NCBI GenBank assembly: GCA_032173965.1
Contig: CM063290.1
Coordinates: forward strand, 13,169,501-13,233,500
Reading direction: 5' to 3'
Source: Sitta carolinensis
Lineage: Eukaryota; Chordata; Aves; Passeriformes; Sittidae
DNA length: 64,000 nt
Below are positions 11,516 to 23,600 of the stretch, piece by piece. Every line of letters begins with the position of its first letter. The stretch's first letter is position 1. The position numbers were made by a program, and so were the translations under genes. Below the pieces are notes generated by a model. The model saw nothing but the letters and a program-made list of their open reading frames with translations, searched no databases and had not been told where the DNA came from.

Positions 11516-11862
11516 AGGGGATTGGAATAGGCAGGAGGGTGCAGTGTAGGTGTTGGATCTCAAGATATCAAGAGGTGAAAGGGTGACACTGCCTTCTGAT
11601 TTGAAGAGCTAACTTGAGGAAAGCCTATGATCACATCAGTGGGCCACATGTACCACCAGAGTGTTGCACATGTCAGTATATTAAACATATGTGGTTCTTA
11701 TTTCCTATGTTAAAGGACTACAGTTTGCAAGCATTGGGGGTCTGTTGTTATCTCAAATGAAAGGTAAATGTGGATTAAGGGTATTTCAAGATACCCGTGG
11801 TCTGATGACAGTGAATACCTGCAAAATCCAACTTTGATTTTAAAGTTTTCCCAACATTTAAA

Positions 11863-12297
11863 ATGTCTGCCTCACAAATTGGTGTGGGACCTGGTTTCAT
11901 TTTAAAGGCTCATGGAAACAACCAGAGCAGCAGGAACAATAACAGAGCCCTTTTAGAAAAATACAGGAAATCTTTTCAGCCAGATGCACTGCAGCACTGG
12001 GGCCACCATGAAAGTCTTGCAGTTAAAGAAACCTCACAACATCTTCTAGGCAAAAAGGGGATCATCACGTCTCCTAACACTTCATCTTGCATTAGAAATA
12101 ATTCTTGCTCGAGGAAGCAAAAAAGAGCCAATAAAATGTTCCAACTTCATTCCTTTATTGACTTTTTGTTGCCTCATGTTATTAATAAGAATTTACAACC
12201 TAATTTACAGTGTAAGGTTTTAGCATGGACTACGCTTGTATGCAGTTTGAATTTTAAAAAAGCTTTGGGGTATCAAGAATCTGACAAAATCTTCTAA
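11863..12297 (+). CDS. 144-codon ORF between the two direct repeats, unrecognised
   Basis: This open frame lies in the roughly 1.05 kb interval bounded by the direct repeats. The translation is basic and serine-, asparagine- and lysine-rich in the first 90 residues and hydrophobic in places near the end. I see no retroviral, transposase or cellular motif. If the flanking repeats are terminal repeats, this would be the only sizeable internal frame, but at about 1 kb the interval is too short for an autonomous retroelement. It is probably a chance frame. Confidence 0.15.
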   Translation: MSASQIGVGPGFILKAHGNNQSSRNNNRALLEKYRKSFQPDALQHWGHHESLAVKETSQHLLGKKGIITSPNTSSCIRNNSCSRKQKRANKMFQLHSFIDFLLPHVINKNLQPNLQCKVLAWTTLVCSLNFKKALGYQESDKIF

Positions 12298-12561
12298 GAA
12301 TTAATAGAGTTTTGTCTGGGGCCAGATTTTGTAAAAAGGTCTCTAAACTCAACCTTTATATTTTTGTGTGAGAGGAAGTAGGATCTCCTGGGCATCTTAT
12401 GACTGGGGGTTTGGGATATGAAAATAAGGGATTTGCAAACATTGCTCAAGGCAGGGTACAGGTAAAGAGCAAGGGGCCAGACACTTTGAAACAGAATTCC
12501 TGATTTGCAGGCCCCATGAATGCACTTTTAAATGCCAATTTGATAGGTGGGAAGGCTGTAG

Positions 12562-12885
12562 GGAGGCTTGGGGGGACGAATATCAGAGAATAGTAACATT
12601 ATCACTTTCTTACTTATCTGACAGGGAGATGAAGACAATGATCTTTGAAGTGGTGAATGTAGTGGAAGACATTCAGAAGCCTTTTTTACTTGTACACTGT
12701 TGATTATTGGTGGAATTATTCAGAAGAAAAAAAAAAAATCAAAAACCCCAAACACCAGCCAAAACCTGAGTCTCCTAAATTAGAGAATACACATTAAAAT
12801 GTCGGCCAGAGGCTTCTGGTTTATATATTCTCATCTTCCTCTCCCTCACTCTTTCCTCTCCAATACTAGTGCTGTATTGAGTTGG
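12562..12885 (+). repeat. Direct repeat copy 2 (about 325 bp)
   Basis: Partner of 11184-11515. Landmarks here are aatatca (12579), cagggagatga then caatg (12622-12640), A12 at 12727-12738, ttagagaatacaca (12780-12793) and ctctccaata (12856-12865). The copies are clearly diverged, with small indels in the A-rich tract, so the duplication or insertion is old. A purine-rich stretch (ggaggcttggggggacg) sits at its left edge, as a polypurine tract would, but no primer-binding site was recognised after copy 1. Confidence 0.75.
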
Positions 12886-13590
12886 AAACGTATAAATGTT
12901 ACATGTAAGATGCAGCCTTACTGTTGCATCTTTATTCAACATCAACTTCCAGATGGGAACTATTTTTCATGGTTCATAAAGCCAAATCCAGCTGCTACAT
13001 TTGGACCTACATAAGGAATCCACATTTTATTGCCTTAGCAGTGCATATAAAACAATTGCTGTTGTTTCTTTAGTACTGGTGCACCTCACATTTCTCAATA
13101 CATTTTAGATATTTAAATTTTTAAAACTGTATTTTATAGTTCCTCATTTAGCTGTGCACCGTAACAAGATCCTGCTTTTACATTTTCTAGATATCTAACA
13201 TAACTGAAAGAAAAACGACCATGGACAAATGGTATTCAATATAGCAGCCATATATTCAGTTACTTACTAAGAGTGTTCAGACAATTTCCTATGTAAACCA
13301 CAATGATATTAAATACTTCTGGAATCTCAGCTTTATTAAGAGACAGGAAGTGCAAACTCAGGAGTCTTTCCCCTCCCCCTCAGCTAATCTGACTCTTTGA
13401 TAGTCATGTGTTAGGAATAACCATCGAGTTGCTCCTAACGAAAAATATTCCCACAGCTAAGAGAGAATTAACCCTTGTGAAACCTCAAAAGAGCGAGTGC
13501 AGCCCATGTGTTTACACAGAGAGAGAAAAAATCCCCAGTAGGAAGAAGTTTATGCCTGCAGCAGGTCTACACAACCCTCGCTGCCAGCTC
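12886..13590. other. AT-rich non-coding stretch before CpG island 2
   Basis: No gene, RNA or repeat is recognised. The sequence after copy 2 does not resemble the sequence after copy 1, which limits the duplication to the 325-bp units. Confidence 0.5.
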
Positions 13591-13775
13591 TGCGGCGCAG
13601 GCACGATTCCTTTGCATTTTCGACGGTGCTGTCAGAGGGCCGCGGGCCCCGCGGAGCCGGGCGGAGCGATGCTGCGCGCCCCGCGCCCGCCCCGAGCCGC
13701 TCCGCTCCGCTCCGCGCCGCTGCCCCGGCGCTGCGGGGCCGCCGGGCGGGACACAGAGAGTTAATGCGCGGCTAC
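13585..13775. promoter_or_regulatory. CpG island 2
   Basis: I count 24 CpG dinucleotides in 13621-13740, against almost none in the flanks. It contains a short pentameric run (ctccgctccgctccg) around 13700-13715. GC boxes are suggested by 'ccccgcg' and 'gggcggg' at 13743-13749. No TATA box is evident. This is typical of a vertebrate promoter or first exon. A strong donor lies about 300 bases downstream on the plus strand (14066/14067), so a plus-strand first exon is the simplest reading. Frames through the island itself are alanine-, arginine- and proline-rich composition artefacts. Confidence 0.7.
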
Positions 13776-14066
13776 GGCAGAGAAGCAAGTTTGCTGTGAA
13801 TTGGGAAGCACAAACTATAGTAATCCCCACCCTGCTGAGTGGCTTCCCCAGAGGTCTGATACAGTGCCAAAGCCTCTTACGCATACTGAGACAAAGCTTA
13901 TTTCAAGCCGAATTCAGCTCCTGAAGCCACCATACTGCTTCCTGACAGCCTCCAATTGCACTGCCTCTGTATTTGTGTTTCCTGCTGTCTATATTTACTT
14001 GTTCCCAGAGCCACAACAGCTACAAAAACAAATAGTTGCTATTTGCAGGGCTCTGTATCAACACAG
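13640..14066 (+). other. Candidate first exon downstream of CpG island 2
   Basis: The segment from the island to acacag|gtaaag at 14066/14067 would form a first exon of about 400 bases, with a near-consensus 5' splice site (CAG|GTAAAG). A minor 89-codon frame covers 13801-14070 and ends at the donor's own TAA, so a coding role is doubtful and a non-coding or 5' UTR exon is more plausible. The exon start is not defined by the sequence. Confidence 0.25.
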
Positions 14067-17000
14067 GTAAAGTGCTTCGCTTCCCTTTCAGTTTTACAAA
14101 GATTGTGCAAATAGGCTTTTAATACCTCAGAGAGATTAATTTGGTAATTATAAACCAGTTTAGGAACACATGCCAAACAACTGGTCATATAATCAGCATC
14201 CTTGTTTCAGAGTATTAGCGTGGCTGAGGCAAAAGGTTTTTAAACCATGAGGGCTACACAAACACTCCCTTGATTATATTGCTATTATTTCCCCATTCCG
14301 CTGAGACACAAGCTTGAAATATCACTTTTTTGTTTGTCAAGTCCCTGTGGATGCTCTCTGGATCTCTGCTCCTGTCTCTTTGGCCCCTGTACAGCTATTG
14401 TCACAGAGTCTGATTTGGGTAATGGGGATCTTGCTTGATATATTTATTTAAAGATTCAGCTTAAGGAAGCCTGAGAGCCACCAATTCTCCTAATTAACTG
14501 CAGAGAAATGATTAATGCTATAAATATGGAATTGATCAGGAAAAAATTATAGTACATAGGATTTAATACGAGTTGTTCCACCAATATTTAAGATATTAAA
14601 TATGATAAATCTGGTTCTGGGTAAAATGTTCATAACTATGTTATTTATGCCCTCAGAAAAATCCCAGCACAAACCACCAGGGCTGTTAGGCTTCTAACTG
14701 GAAGGGGGCAGTGCTTTTCAGGTAGAAAAAGTTGCTTTTTCAAAATTAAAAACTCCTCAAAGAATAGGTCCATTTCAGCTGTACTTCACGTCCCAAACCA
14801 AACAGAAAAGTTTCAAAGCATTTTAATCTGGCCTTATCTTAAAAGAACATTTTCATTTCAAAACAGTTCAATTTAAAATTAAATTTGTTTCATGCACATT
14901 GATGTTGTCTTTAATGCAGGAGTTTTATTTATCAGGAAATTTTTGAAAATACAAATTATTTTGTTGGAGGCCAGAAGATGGGCCTCCAAGCCTTTCCTTT
15001 CAGAAGCTTCCACATCAAATGCTTTCCCCTGGTAAAAAAAAAGAAGCAAAGACAAGCAAAGAAAAACAAAGAAAAATACCAGGCAGGGGGCAATTCAATC
15101 TGTTGCCATCCCACCAGAGTTCCTCTCTTGAAAACTGAACTATAGTCCAGAAGAGCCCCTGAACCTTAGGTCTGCTGCCACTACTGCCTTTGCACCTCCT
15201 AAAATATGTTTGCTTTTTATTTCTTGTCTGTCAATCAGAACCCAGCACAAGGGTAAGCAGAGAGAATCTAACCTGCACATCCAGCTTTTGTGATTCCCAC
15301 CTGTCACCTAAGGCTGTATCTGAAAATCTCTGTGGTGTGGCAGCCCCCAGGGCACTGCAGCTGCTTTGGCATGGTGTGGAAGCACTGTGCACTCCCCGTG
15401 GTGGCTGCTGTGGCACTGGGGCTGAGGGACAGCCAGGGACTATGGCCCAGTGTGCCAGGCTTGAGGACTGCTGGTAGAAGTTGTTGGAGTTGTCCCCCAC
15501 CTTTCAGTGTCTTTCTCACCACAAAAAGAACTAAAAGCTGAACCAACAAATTCAGTGACATGGTGCTGTCAGTGACTTTTATAGACGTCTAGAAGACAGT
15601 ACTTTTAGAGCTGAAGCACACAGCATCAAAGACAGCAGTTTTTTGGTTTGTTTTTTTTTCTTTTTATAATAGCTAGTCTCACAATTCTTCCTGTCCCCAC
15701 TTCCCCCAGTCCCTGGAGAATGAGAGTTATGGAAATAACGACTCCTGAGACCATTTCCCAAGAACTCTGCCTTGGTCCACAAGAAATGCAATGCCAGATC
15801 CACCCACATCCGACAAGCAAGACATCCTGGAGCAGTTTCAGGAGGAGATGTTAGAGAGATAGAAATGTCACTGTATTCATGTACAGAGCATGGATACACA
15901 GGGAAGGCTAAGCTCCCTCCCCAGGGAAGCTGTATGAACTTTGCCCAATCTTTTCCCTGTATTTGTTTTCCCCTCAGGATTAGTCACCACCCAACTTGGG
16001 GTGGGAAGATCAGAGGTCATTCTCCCTCTGGACAGCAGTGTGGAGTTCTGTGGCTCTCAGAGCCTGTCCATGACCCACTCCCCCACCACTGCAGCCTCAG
16101 TGGGGACAGAGGGGCCACCGGGAAAGACCTGGGTGCCTCTGGGAATGGATACACAAAGGACTGAATCTCTGCCTCTGCCCAGGGCTGCTACCTACCTACA
16201 GCACAGGTAGAAGGGACCAAGGTGGTGACCAAATGTTTCAGGGATGCTGACAGCCCCCTTAAGTGGCATGAAGAAATAAGAAAAGCTGAGAAATTTTTCA
16301 GTCTCATATAGATCTCATTACAGATCCCCTGAGAGCTTGGGGGAGGCAAATGTGTTGGCTGGTGGCATGAGTCACAGGTGGGTTGGAAAGAGACTCAAAA
16401 GAGGGCAGAGACCGAGCACACAAGGGAAAGCAGGATCTCAGGTGAGCTCCTAGCTGAGGCACTGGATGATAGTGAATGGATGTTGTATTACAGTGTGCAG
16501 AGAGGTGTATTACAAGCTCAATATTGCAGAGAGGACAGACATACAATTAAAGACTCAAAATCCATCTAAACTGCACATTTAAATAATCTGAATACAGGCT
16601 CTTAAGAGAGCAAGCATGTCTTCAGAAAACTACAGAACTAAGGCTCCCAGGGCTCCCTGATGTCTAGCAGCTAACACGCTCCAAGCAGGAAGCCATCTGC
16701 TAGGGGCTGCTCTCCTTCCGTGCTTCCCTGTGTCTGTGACCCCACCCTGCGGGAGAGGGGACATTCAGAGGGGACAAGCAACGGCAGAGGGGAGCCACGG
16801 AAACAGTGGCACCAGGCATTCAGTGGCCCCTGAAATCGAGGTGCTCAAGATTCCATTCTTCCACTGGATCCTCAGGCTTTTCATAATTTCAGGGATGAGA
16901 CCAATTTAATTTTTATAGAGATGTGTAATCCGCCATTTCAACACGCTAATTGAAATAGGCTGACATGCAGCTATGTGCCCTACGAGCCTTCCAAAGCACA

Positions 17001-20000
17001 TATCTTGGCACTTTCCACCAGAGGCTGAATGACATGACTGGAAACTGTACCAGATCCTCTGTTTACAGGCCTCTGCTTCTGCATTATTATTTTGATTGCT
17101 GGCTTTACCAACAAACATCCAAGAGACAGAATCCACTTGGAGAAAATAATGGAAAGCAGAGCTGAAGTGGATTTTAAGAGGTCGAAAATCAACTGTACCT
17201 GTGCTATTTTTGACAGCTGTTCATTTAACCACTTTGTAAAGTCCTTCAGCTGTGGAAATGCACACATTTTCCCAAAGCCATCTGACCTGTTCTTTAGTTA
17301 TGACTTTCCTAACACCTAAATCTAAACTTTTCTTCGAGTAATCTAAATTTATATTTTCTTTTCAATTCAGGGGAAATAACATTAATTTCTTTCCTCTCTT
17401 CAGCATCTTTTGTAGGTATTTGAAGATTTTTAAGCTACATTCTGTATGCTGTAAACAGCCCACATCATTCCAGTTTCTCTGATTCTGATCCCTTGGTTCA
17501 GGATTCTCTCATTTCCTTCATATTCTTTTTGGAAATTAGTGCCCAAAGCTTGCCTGTGCTGAGGAAAGTAGAAGGATGTATATGCCTGTCTTTCAGGTTA
17601 CATTCATTAAAAAAATTCTCAGTAGTACATTTTTCTTTTTCACAACATTGTATCATTGAAGACTTAAATGCAGGTTGAACCCGCCATAACTTCTCTTTTA
17701 TTTTCCTTATAATCAAATATTTTACCCTCCATTCTGCAGCCAACTTTTCCTCTGTATATACAGTAAGTACCTTTTATTTTCTTTCCATGAGGAATAAAAT
17801 TTTTTGTGATTACTTCTCCAATCTGATTTCCAGTTGCACTCTCCAATATACCTGCCATTTTGCCAGGCTCACGTCCTTCGTGGTTGTAATGAGTACAATT
17901 GGTTCCTGGTATTCCCAGGACACTACTGACATTAGTCAGTGAGCACAGATCACAGCACAGGGTCCTGCTTGGTACAGATTTCCATTTGAACAGTGTCTCG
18001 TTGATAACTGATCTCCAAATTTATTTTTCCAACTAGGAAAATACCCATCTTTTGGAAGGTTTCATGAAAGCTATGTTTTCTTACCTTTTTTTATGAATTT
18101 ATCAAGAGTTATCAGGAGAGGGGGAGGTTAAACAGGGTTTGAGGTATTTGCAATTTTTCCTGTAAGACTTTTAATAATTCTTGTTGAGGCCTGTGTGCAC
18201 AGTGAAAAAGTCTCAGAAGTCTTGCTTAAAGCCAAGGTCCCCAATCATGTCAATGGACCGGTAGACCTTCTAAGAATATCCCCAAGACTCCTAGCGACAC
18301 GAAAGTGTCACTGACTCATGAAAATTGACTCATACTCTGAACTTGCATGGTTCTATCTCATCTTTTCTCTTACTATTACTCTTCAAACTCGAACTTTACT
18401 CTTAGAGATGTGAACTTGTTAATAACTTTCAGTATGTTTTACAGACACTTGATTAGAGCTTCACAACACAACTACTAAAAACATGGATAGAGACATAATC
18501 TTTCCTTAACAAGGAGAAGTTTCCTTCTTAAAAGGAAACTACCTGCCCACCTATGTGGTTAATATAAGAAATTAATCCCATTAGGAAAATTATGAATTAT
18601 AGTTCTTAGAAAGCCAACTGTCAACTGATTATGCCTACGTTTAATGAGCAGAGCCACAGAGACATAAACTAAAATGTATACATTGGGAAATAAATTAGAG
18701 TTCAGTAATTAATGTGAATTGTAAAATCTCGTGTTACTCAATGACAATTACCATTAAAAATTTTTATTAGTCACATTTAAAATACCAGCAATCTAACAGG
18801 CCTTGAAAACATCTATTTTTGTTTCCAGTTTAATTATCTTTCAGCTATATAGTCATACATTTCACAAATTAAAAAAGAAGGGTTTACATTTGGGGGCGAG
18901 CACAGTAGCATGGCAGGAGAATTTCTCAGGGGGAGCTCCAGGCCACCAATTTTAGCTCATTTCTCAAGCTGCCAACTTCACAAAATCCAGATATGGGAGC
19001 CCAGTTTCACCTATGGTGCAACTGAGGAGCCAGCCATGAACTTCTGATCCATATGTCAGCTTAATTACTGTAGGATCACTCAGGAGTGCCACTGAGGCTG
19101 AAAACCATGCTGGGAGAACTGCTTAAAGTCACAGATTGAAAATGAAGAAAAGAATTCATCTCACCTGTTTGCTGAGGACATCAACTATATACTTCCAGGT
19201 GCCTTTTCTTGGCATTTCAAGAGAAGAAAATATTCTAGCTCTTCAGAAAGAATCAATGACACAGTTTTTCCTGCTTTACAGTCTTTTGTCTTTCCCTTCT
19301 GTTTTGATCCACCCTGCCAGAATTACCTCATTTGCCTTTCTGGTCAGAGGCACCACCCCACCTTGTCTCAAGTTCTGCCATATTTTCAGAATTACACACT
19401 TTTTTCCCAAAACCTATCTGATAGTAAGTGGTATATTATTAGTAATACCTTGTCAGTTTGGTATGTGCTAGTGTGTGAAAAAGGGGGTTCTATGAATCCA
19501 CTGAAAATGAGAGCAAACAAATCTACATGGAAGCTCCATTAATGGAAATAAATATGTTGTTTTACCACAATTGCCCTTTAAGCCTACTTTCATCCATTAT
19601 CTTAATTTCATTTGAGTTCTTCAGTATATCTTGCATTCCTACAAATCTCTCACGTGTAGAGAAAAAGCCTTCTTTGCAAAGAGAAGTGAGTGCCTGATAT
19701 GTTCTTTCCCCCACTGGGGATCCAACAAACATATTAATTACCTTGAATTAAAAGGCAACGCTCAGCAATAGTGTATACAGGGATGTGTCTGCAGCAATTC
19801 AAAGTGGCAGATGGTTTTGAACCCTGAGATGCAATTTCTTTATACAGCAAGGTGCTGTTGGCCAGTGTGGGCCAGGCTGCTGAACACATGAGGTACAGGG
19901 TGCTTGAGCTCTACTTGTGACTGTAGGAGCCACTTGCATGGAGGGGTGCACATTACTGGAACCAGGATTCACCAGCTGCCTCCTTTGCCTCCCATCGCAG

Positions 20001-20600
20001 AGGGCAGGACAGTGCAGGAAGGGGGAAAAGAGACAAGAGATATTCAAACCATCTGAAATGAGAGGAATTAATAAATACCTGTCTACTAGCCACAGACAGT
20101 GTGTTATTTACTGAAATCAACATTTCTAGCTTTCCTGAAAAAACAGCCCAATGAATGTGAAATATCAGTGAAATAAAAGCTTCTAGGAGCTTGAAAGGGT
20201 CACAGAAGAGACCCATGATAGGAGTGTAAAAGATATGATAGGGTCAAAGACAGAGTGAGTGATGCCAAAAATGTTTTTTATTAGCTGCAGTTTGTATTTT
20301 CAGGACTCGTTTCTCCTCTTGTAGTGTTCTGGTGGAGAGGGGCTCTGCACGAGCCATGCGGTGGGGATGGCAGCCCCTGCCTGCACAGGAGGGCTGTGCC
20401 ATTGCAGCAGCATCCAGAGGGAAAACACACTTCCCTGCTCCTGGTCCTACAGGCTGGGGCATTAATAGCATGAACAAATGTCTACAATAGCCCTCGCTCT
20501 TCTACTCTGAAAGAAATAAGAAAAGACCTTCCTGAAGCTGCTAGGGAGAGAGACAAGGAGGGCAGAGCAGCTTCCCTCTCGCTCCTCTGACTGATGTCAC
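14067..20600. other. AT-rich non-coding stretch
   Basis: No supported gene. 14410-14640 and 18560-18860 are rich in homeodomain-type cores (taatta, attaat) with few simple repeats, as in many conserved non-coding elements, but conservation cannot be judged here. 15040-15080 is an A-rich aaagaca/aaagaaaaa run. GC is moderately higher in 15300-16900, which opens overlapping frames on both strands. Minus-strand frames at 17498-17858 have a plausible start but no recognisable product. Confidence 0.5.
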
Positions 20601-20624
20601 CATTCCTGTGGCCAAAACATGTTT

Positions 20625-20637
20625 GTTGCTAAGCAAC
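20625..20637. promoter_or_regulatory. Perfect palindromic RFX X-box
   Basis: GTTGCTAAGCAAC is an exact match to the symmetric RFX consensus GTTGCYARGCAAC, two GTTGC half-sites in inverted orientation around TAA. RFX-family factors bind such sites to control ciliary, neuronal and endocrine genes. A CRE-like tgatgtcacc lies about 30 bases upstream (20593-20602). No promoter or exon is visible nearby, so a distal element is the likely role if it is functional. Confidence 0.5.
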
Positions 20638-20639
20638 TA

Positions 20640-23600
20640 TGTATATATTACACTCTTCTGCTTCCATTTGGGATTTAACATATGCATTTTCACTTTCATC
20701 TCTGATGCATACTTACATTTGTTTGCAGTGGGTGCCAGAGTGAATGGAAGCTGTCCAGTATGGGATATGCATTAGAGCTGAAAGGCACACACAGTGATTT
20801 ACCAATGTGCATCATTGTTTCGCAGCATAGTTCAATGGGAAACCCACTGAGTGCCATTCACCAGCAGTTGGGACAATTTTTTCATTCAGGATTGATGCTG
20901 GTTGCTGTATAGCAGCTATTGGTTCAAGAAGTGCAGCAGTTCTCAGATGTCATGAGGAAACAGTGTGGGGATAGTCTGACTGTTAATTATTGAAGATGGA
21001 GTCTTTCTACAATGATAAAAGAGGTCTGTTCTTTCACCTGAAGTTTTCTGTTTCATGCATAAATCCACTTTTTTCTACAGCTCTCACAATTATTTGACAG
21101 GCATTTAAAAAAAAAAAATCACCTTTTTCTTTTGAATTGCATGCAGATGACCCAAATCAATAGCACCCATCACTCGCATTTTTCTGAGTCAAATCTGAAA
21201 AGAAATTGAAAGAGGGTAAAGAGAAAAAGAAGGCAGGATTTGAGAGTTCATTTATATTACAAACATTCTGTAACAGACGAAAAAAATCAGTTTTAAAAAA
21301 CCACATTTATTACTCTGTAATGAAATTATAAGAGAATGCTATTAGTCATGTCTGTACATTTATCCACATTGTGAGTTCAATAATTAAATTAGAAAATGTG
21401 ACATGGAGTTTGCTAAACAAAAATCCATGCTATAACAAAAAGGGTTTGGTATTTTCTCTATTAATCAGCATTAAAGAACAAAACACTGGAGGAATTCTTG
21501 CAGTCTAGATCATTGGGGTTTTGTTATGCTTTTCAGTTTAGCTTAATTTCCCACTGCAAGTTTCTCTCTAAGTGTAGTCCTAGGATTATCATCACATAAG
21601 GAAAAAAAATACCAAACTCAGTTTGTTACTGATTTTTCCTACTTTCTCCTCCCTGGAAGTCAGGCTGGAGAGGGAGCACAGAAAGGATTCAAGGCAACCT
21701 TTACACCAGCCACAGCTGTTACAACCTCATCTGAGGGAAGACTGAAGGTTTTTTCTTTCCCCTGAAGCTCATGAAAAATGAACTTATAAAAAGGAATATT
21801 ATATGAAAGCAGCTTGCTTGCCCACTCGTATGCGATTCAGGGCTTTGTCAGCTGGAAGAAAAACCTTGCTCTGGGTGTGCACCAACACAGTGGGTATGGG
21901 TATGATAGCTCTCTCCCATGACCTGCTCTTCCAAAGAAGAGGAGTAATAATTTGGTGTTATTTTATGTGTTGGCCCTTTTTGCTCTGTGAATTTTCTGCT
22001 CCTCAGGCCTGTGCAGATCCTTCAGCTGGAGCACTGATGGCACATCCATACCCAGGAAGAGTACCTGTTGCACTGCTGGGTGGGACAAAACAGGCTGCAC
22101 TGCAAGCAAGAACTGGACTTGGCAGTGAAAAAAACAAATTATTTTTTAATAAAAGAGGCAATTAAAAAACGACCAACTGTGTTACACCCTTAAATTGTCT
22201 TGAGTTCGGAATCAGCTGCTGTTTGCAAGTTGCCTTCTGCAGGACAGTGTGCATTTAGTACTTCCCCACTGGCCTCGGGGCCACAGAGCTGCTCTGCAGG
22301 TGTCGGCAGCAGTGACACACACATCACCTTCAGCCGAGCAGCATGAGTTAAACTGCTCTCGAGAGCCACAGAAATGTCCCTGCCTGCCCCTGTCACTCGA
22401 TGCTTACACTCCCCAAAATTCGAGATCCACAGCACAGCTGAAGGACTGGCAGCAGCTTCTACATTTAACTTTTGATCTCTGGACATTTTGCCATCCTTTA
22501 GAAAAGAACTGCTTTCCTAATTCACATTCCTGGTGCATTTGAGTCTACCCAGTATTAAAAGAAAGTGTAGCTAAGAGGATAGTTTATAATATTATGTACA
22601 TCTTTAGTTCTGCCACAGTACCCAAGAGAATGACCAAGACCCCTTTTATATTCTTAAATTTAGTTTAAAATTTAAAAAACATGAAGTAGCTTCAGTCCGT
22701 GTTATTTTCTAGCTAACTGAGAAGCATCTTAGCAATTTAAGTTGGTATCCACAGTGACGTGACCAGGTCAAAAGAGCTGCATCTTTGGTCACAGCTGAAG
22801 CTGGGGTTACTCCAGAGGAGCATCCAAAAGCACCCTCCATGCTCAGTGAACATACCCCTCTCTTCTCCAAATTATCATGTCACCTACCTATAAAATAGCA
22901 GCAATATTTAGAGCACCAGTAAATGCATTATTTCTTTTATTACAGAAGTCATCCTGAAACGTTCAGCTGCAGAGGCGATTTTTCATTGTTTTCCCCCAGA
23001 GCCTACATTTGGGAATATTAGGAAAAGCTGAAGCTAACACAGATGCACACATTCCAGGGATTCATGTGAAGTCCTGCCACTGCAAGTCCAACTGAGGCGA
23101 TGAACCTTTGTGGACCTTCCAGGAAGCTTGTGAATTTTGTTGCCAAGTTCAAACAGCTCTAAAATACATGAGGAAATGAGATCCCATGGTATTTATACAA
23201 ATTCCCATGTCAGACATAAACGGCTACCTTTGTCTACTGTTCAACAAGAAAACAAACTTGCATGAATCTTTCCCAAATGTAGACACGGCTACATCATTAT
23301 AGTGCTAAATCTGGCAAAAAGTACATGAAGTGTGTGCAGAGACTGCTTTGGAGGTTTTGGAAGGGTAAAGGTGGTGTTGTGATACTGCATTTTCAAATGC
23401 ATTTTATCTGCTGTTGCTTTTCTTTTAATGTATATTAATATGTTATTTATACATATATATTTATCTAAATATAAAAAATATAATATATTTATTATTTAAG
23501 AGACAGTCACACAAAATCAATAATCACATAGCACTCTAATATATGTAACTCAGCAGACACACAGAATAGGATGCTTTTTTTGCTTCTCCTGTTTAACTTG

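Noticed and set aside
13408..13924. 118- and 138-codon plus frames and a 105-codon minus frame through CpG island 2
   Set aside because: Alanine-, arginine- and proline-rich frames open simultaneously in several phases because stop codons are rare in the GC-rich island.
17498..17858. Two adjoining minus-strand frames with plausible start and splice-like sites
   Set aside because: The translation is more protein-like than average, but I recognise no family and both frames are short. There is not enough to call a gene.
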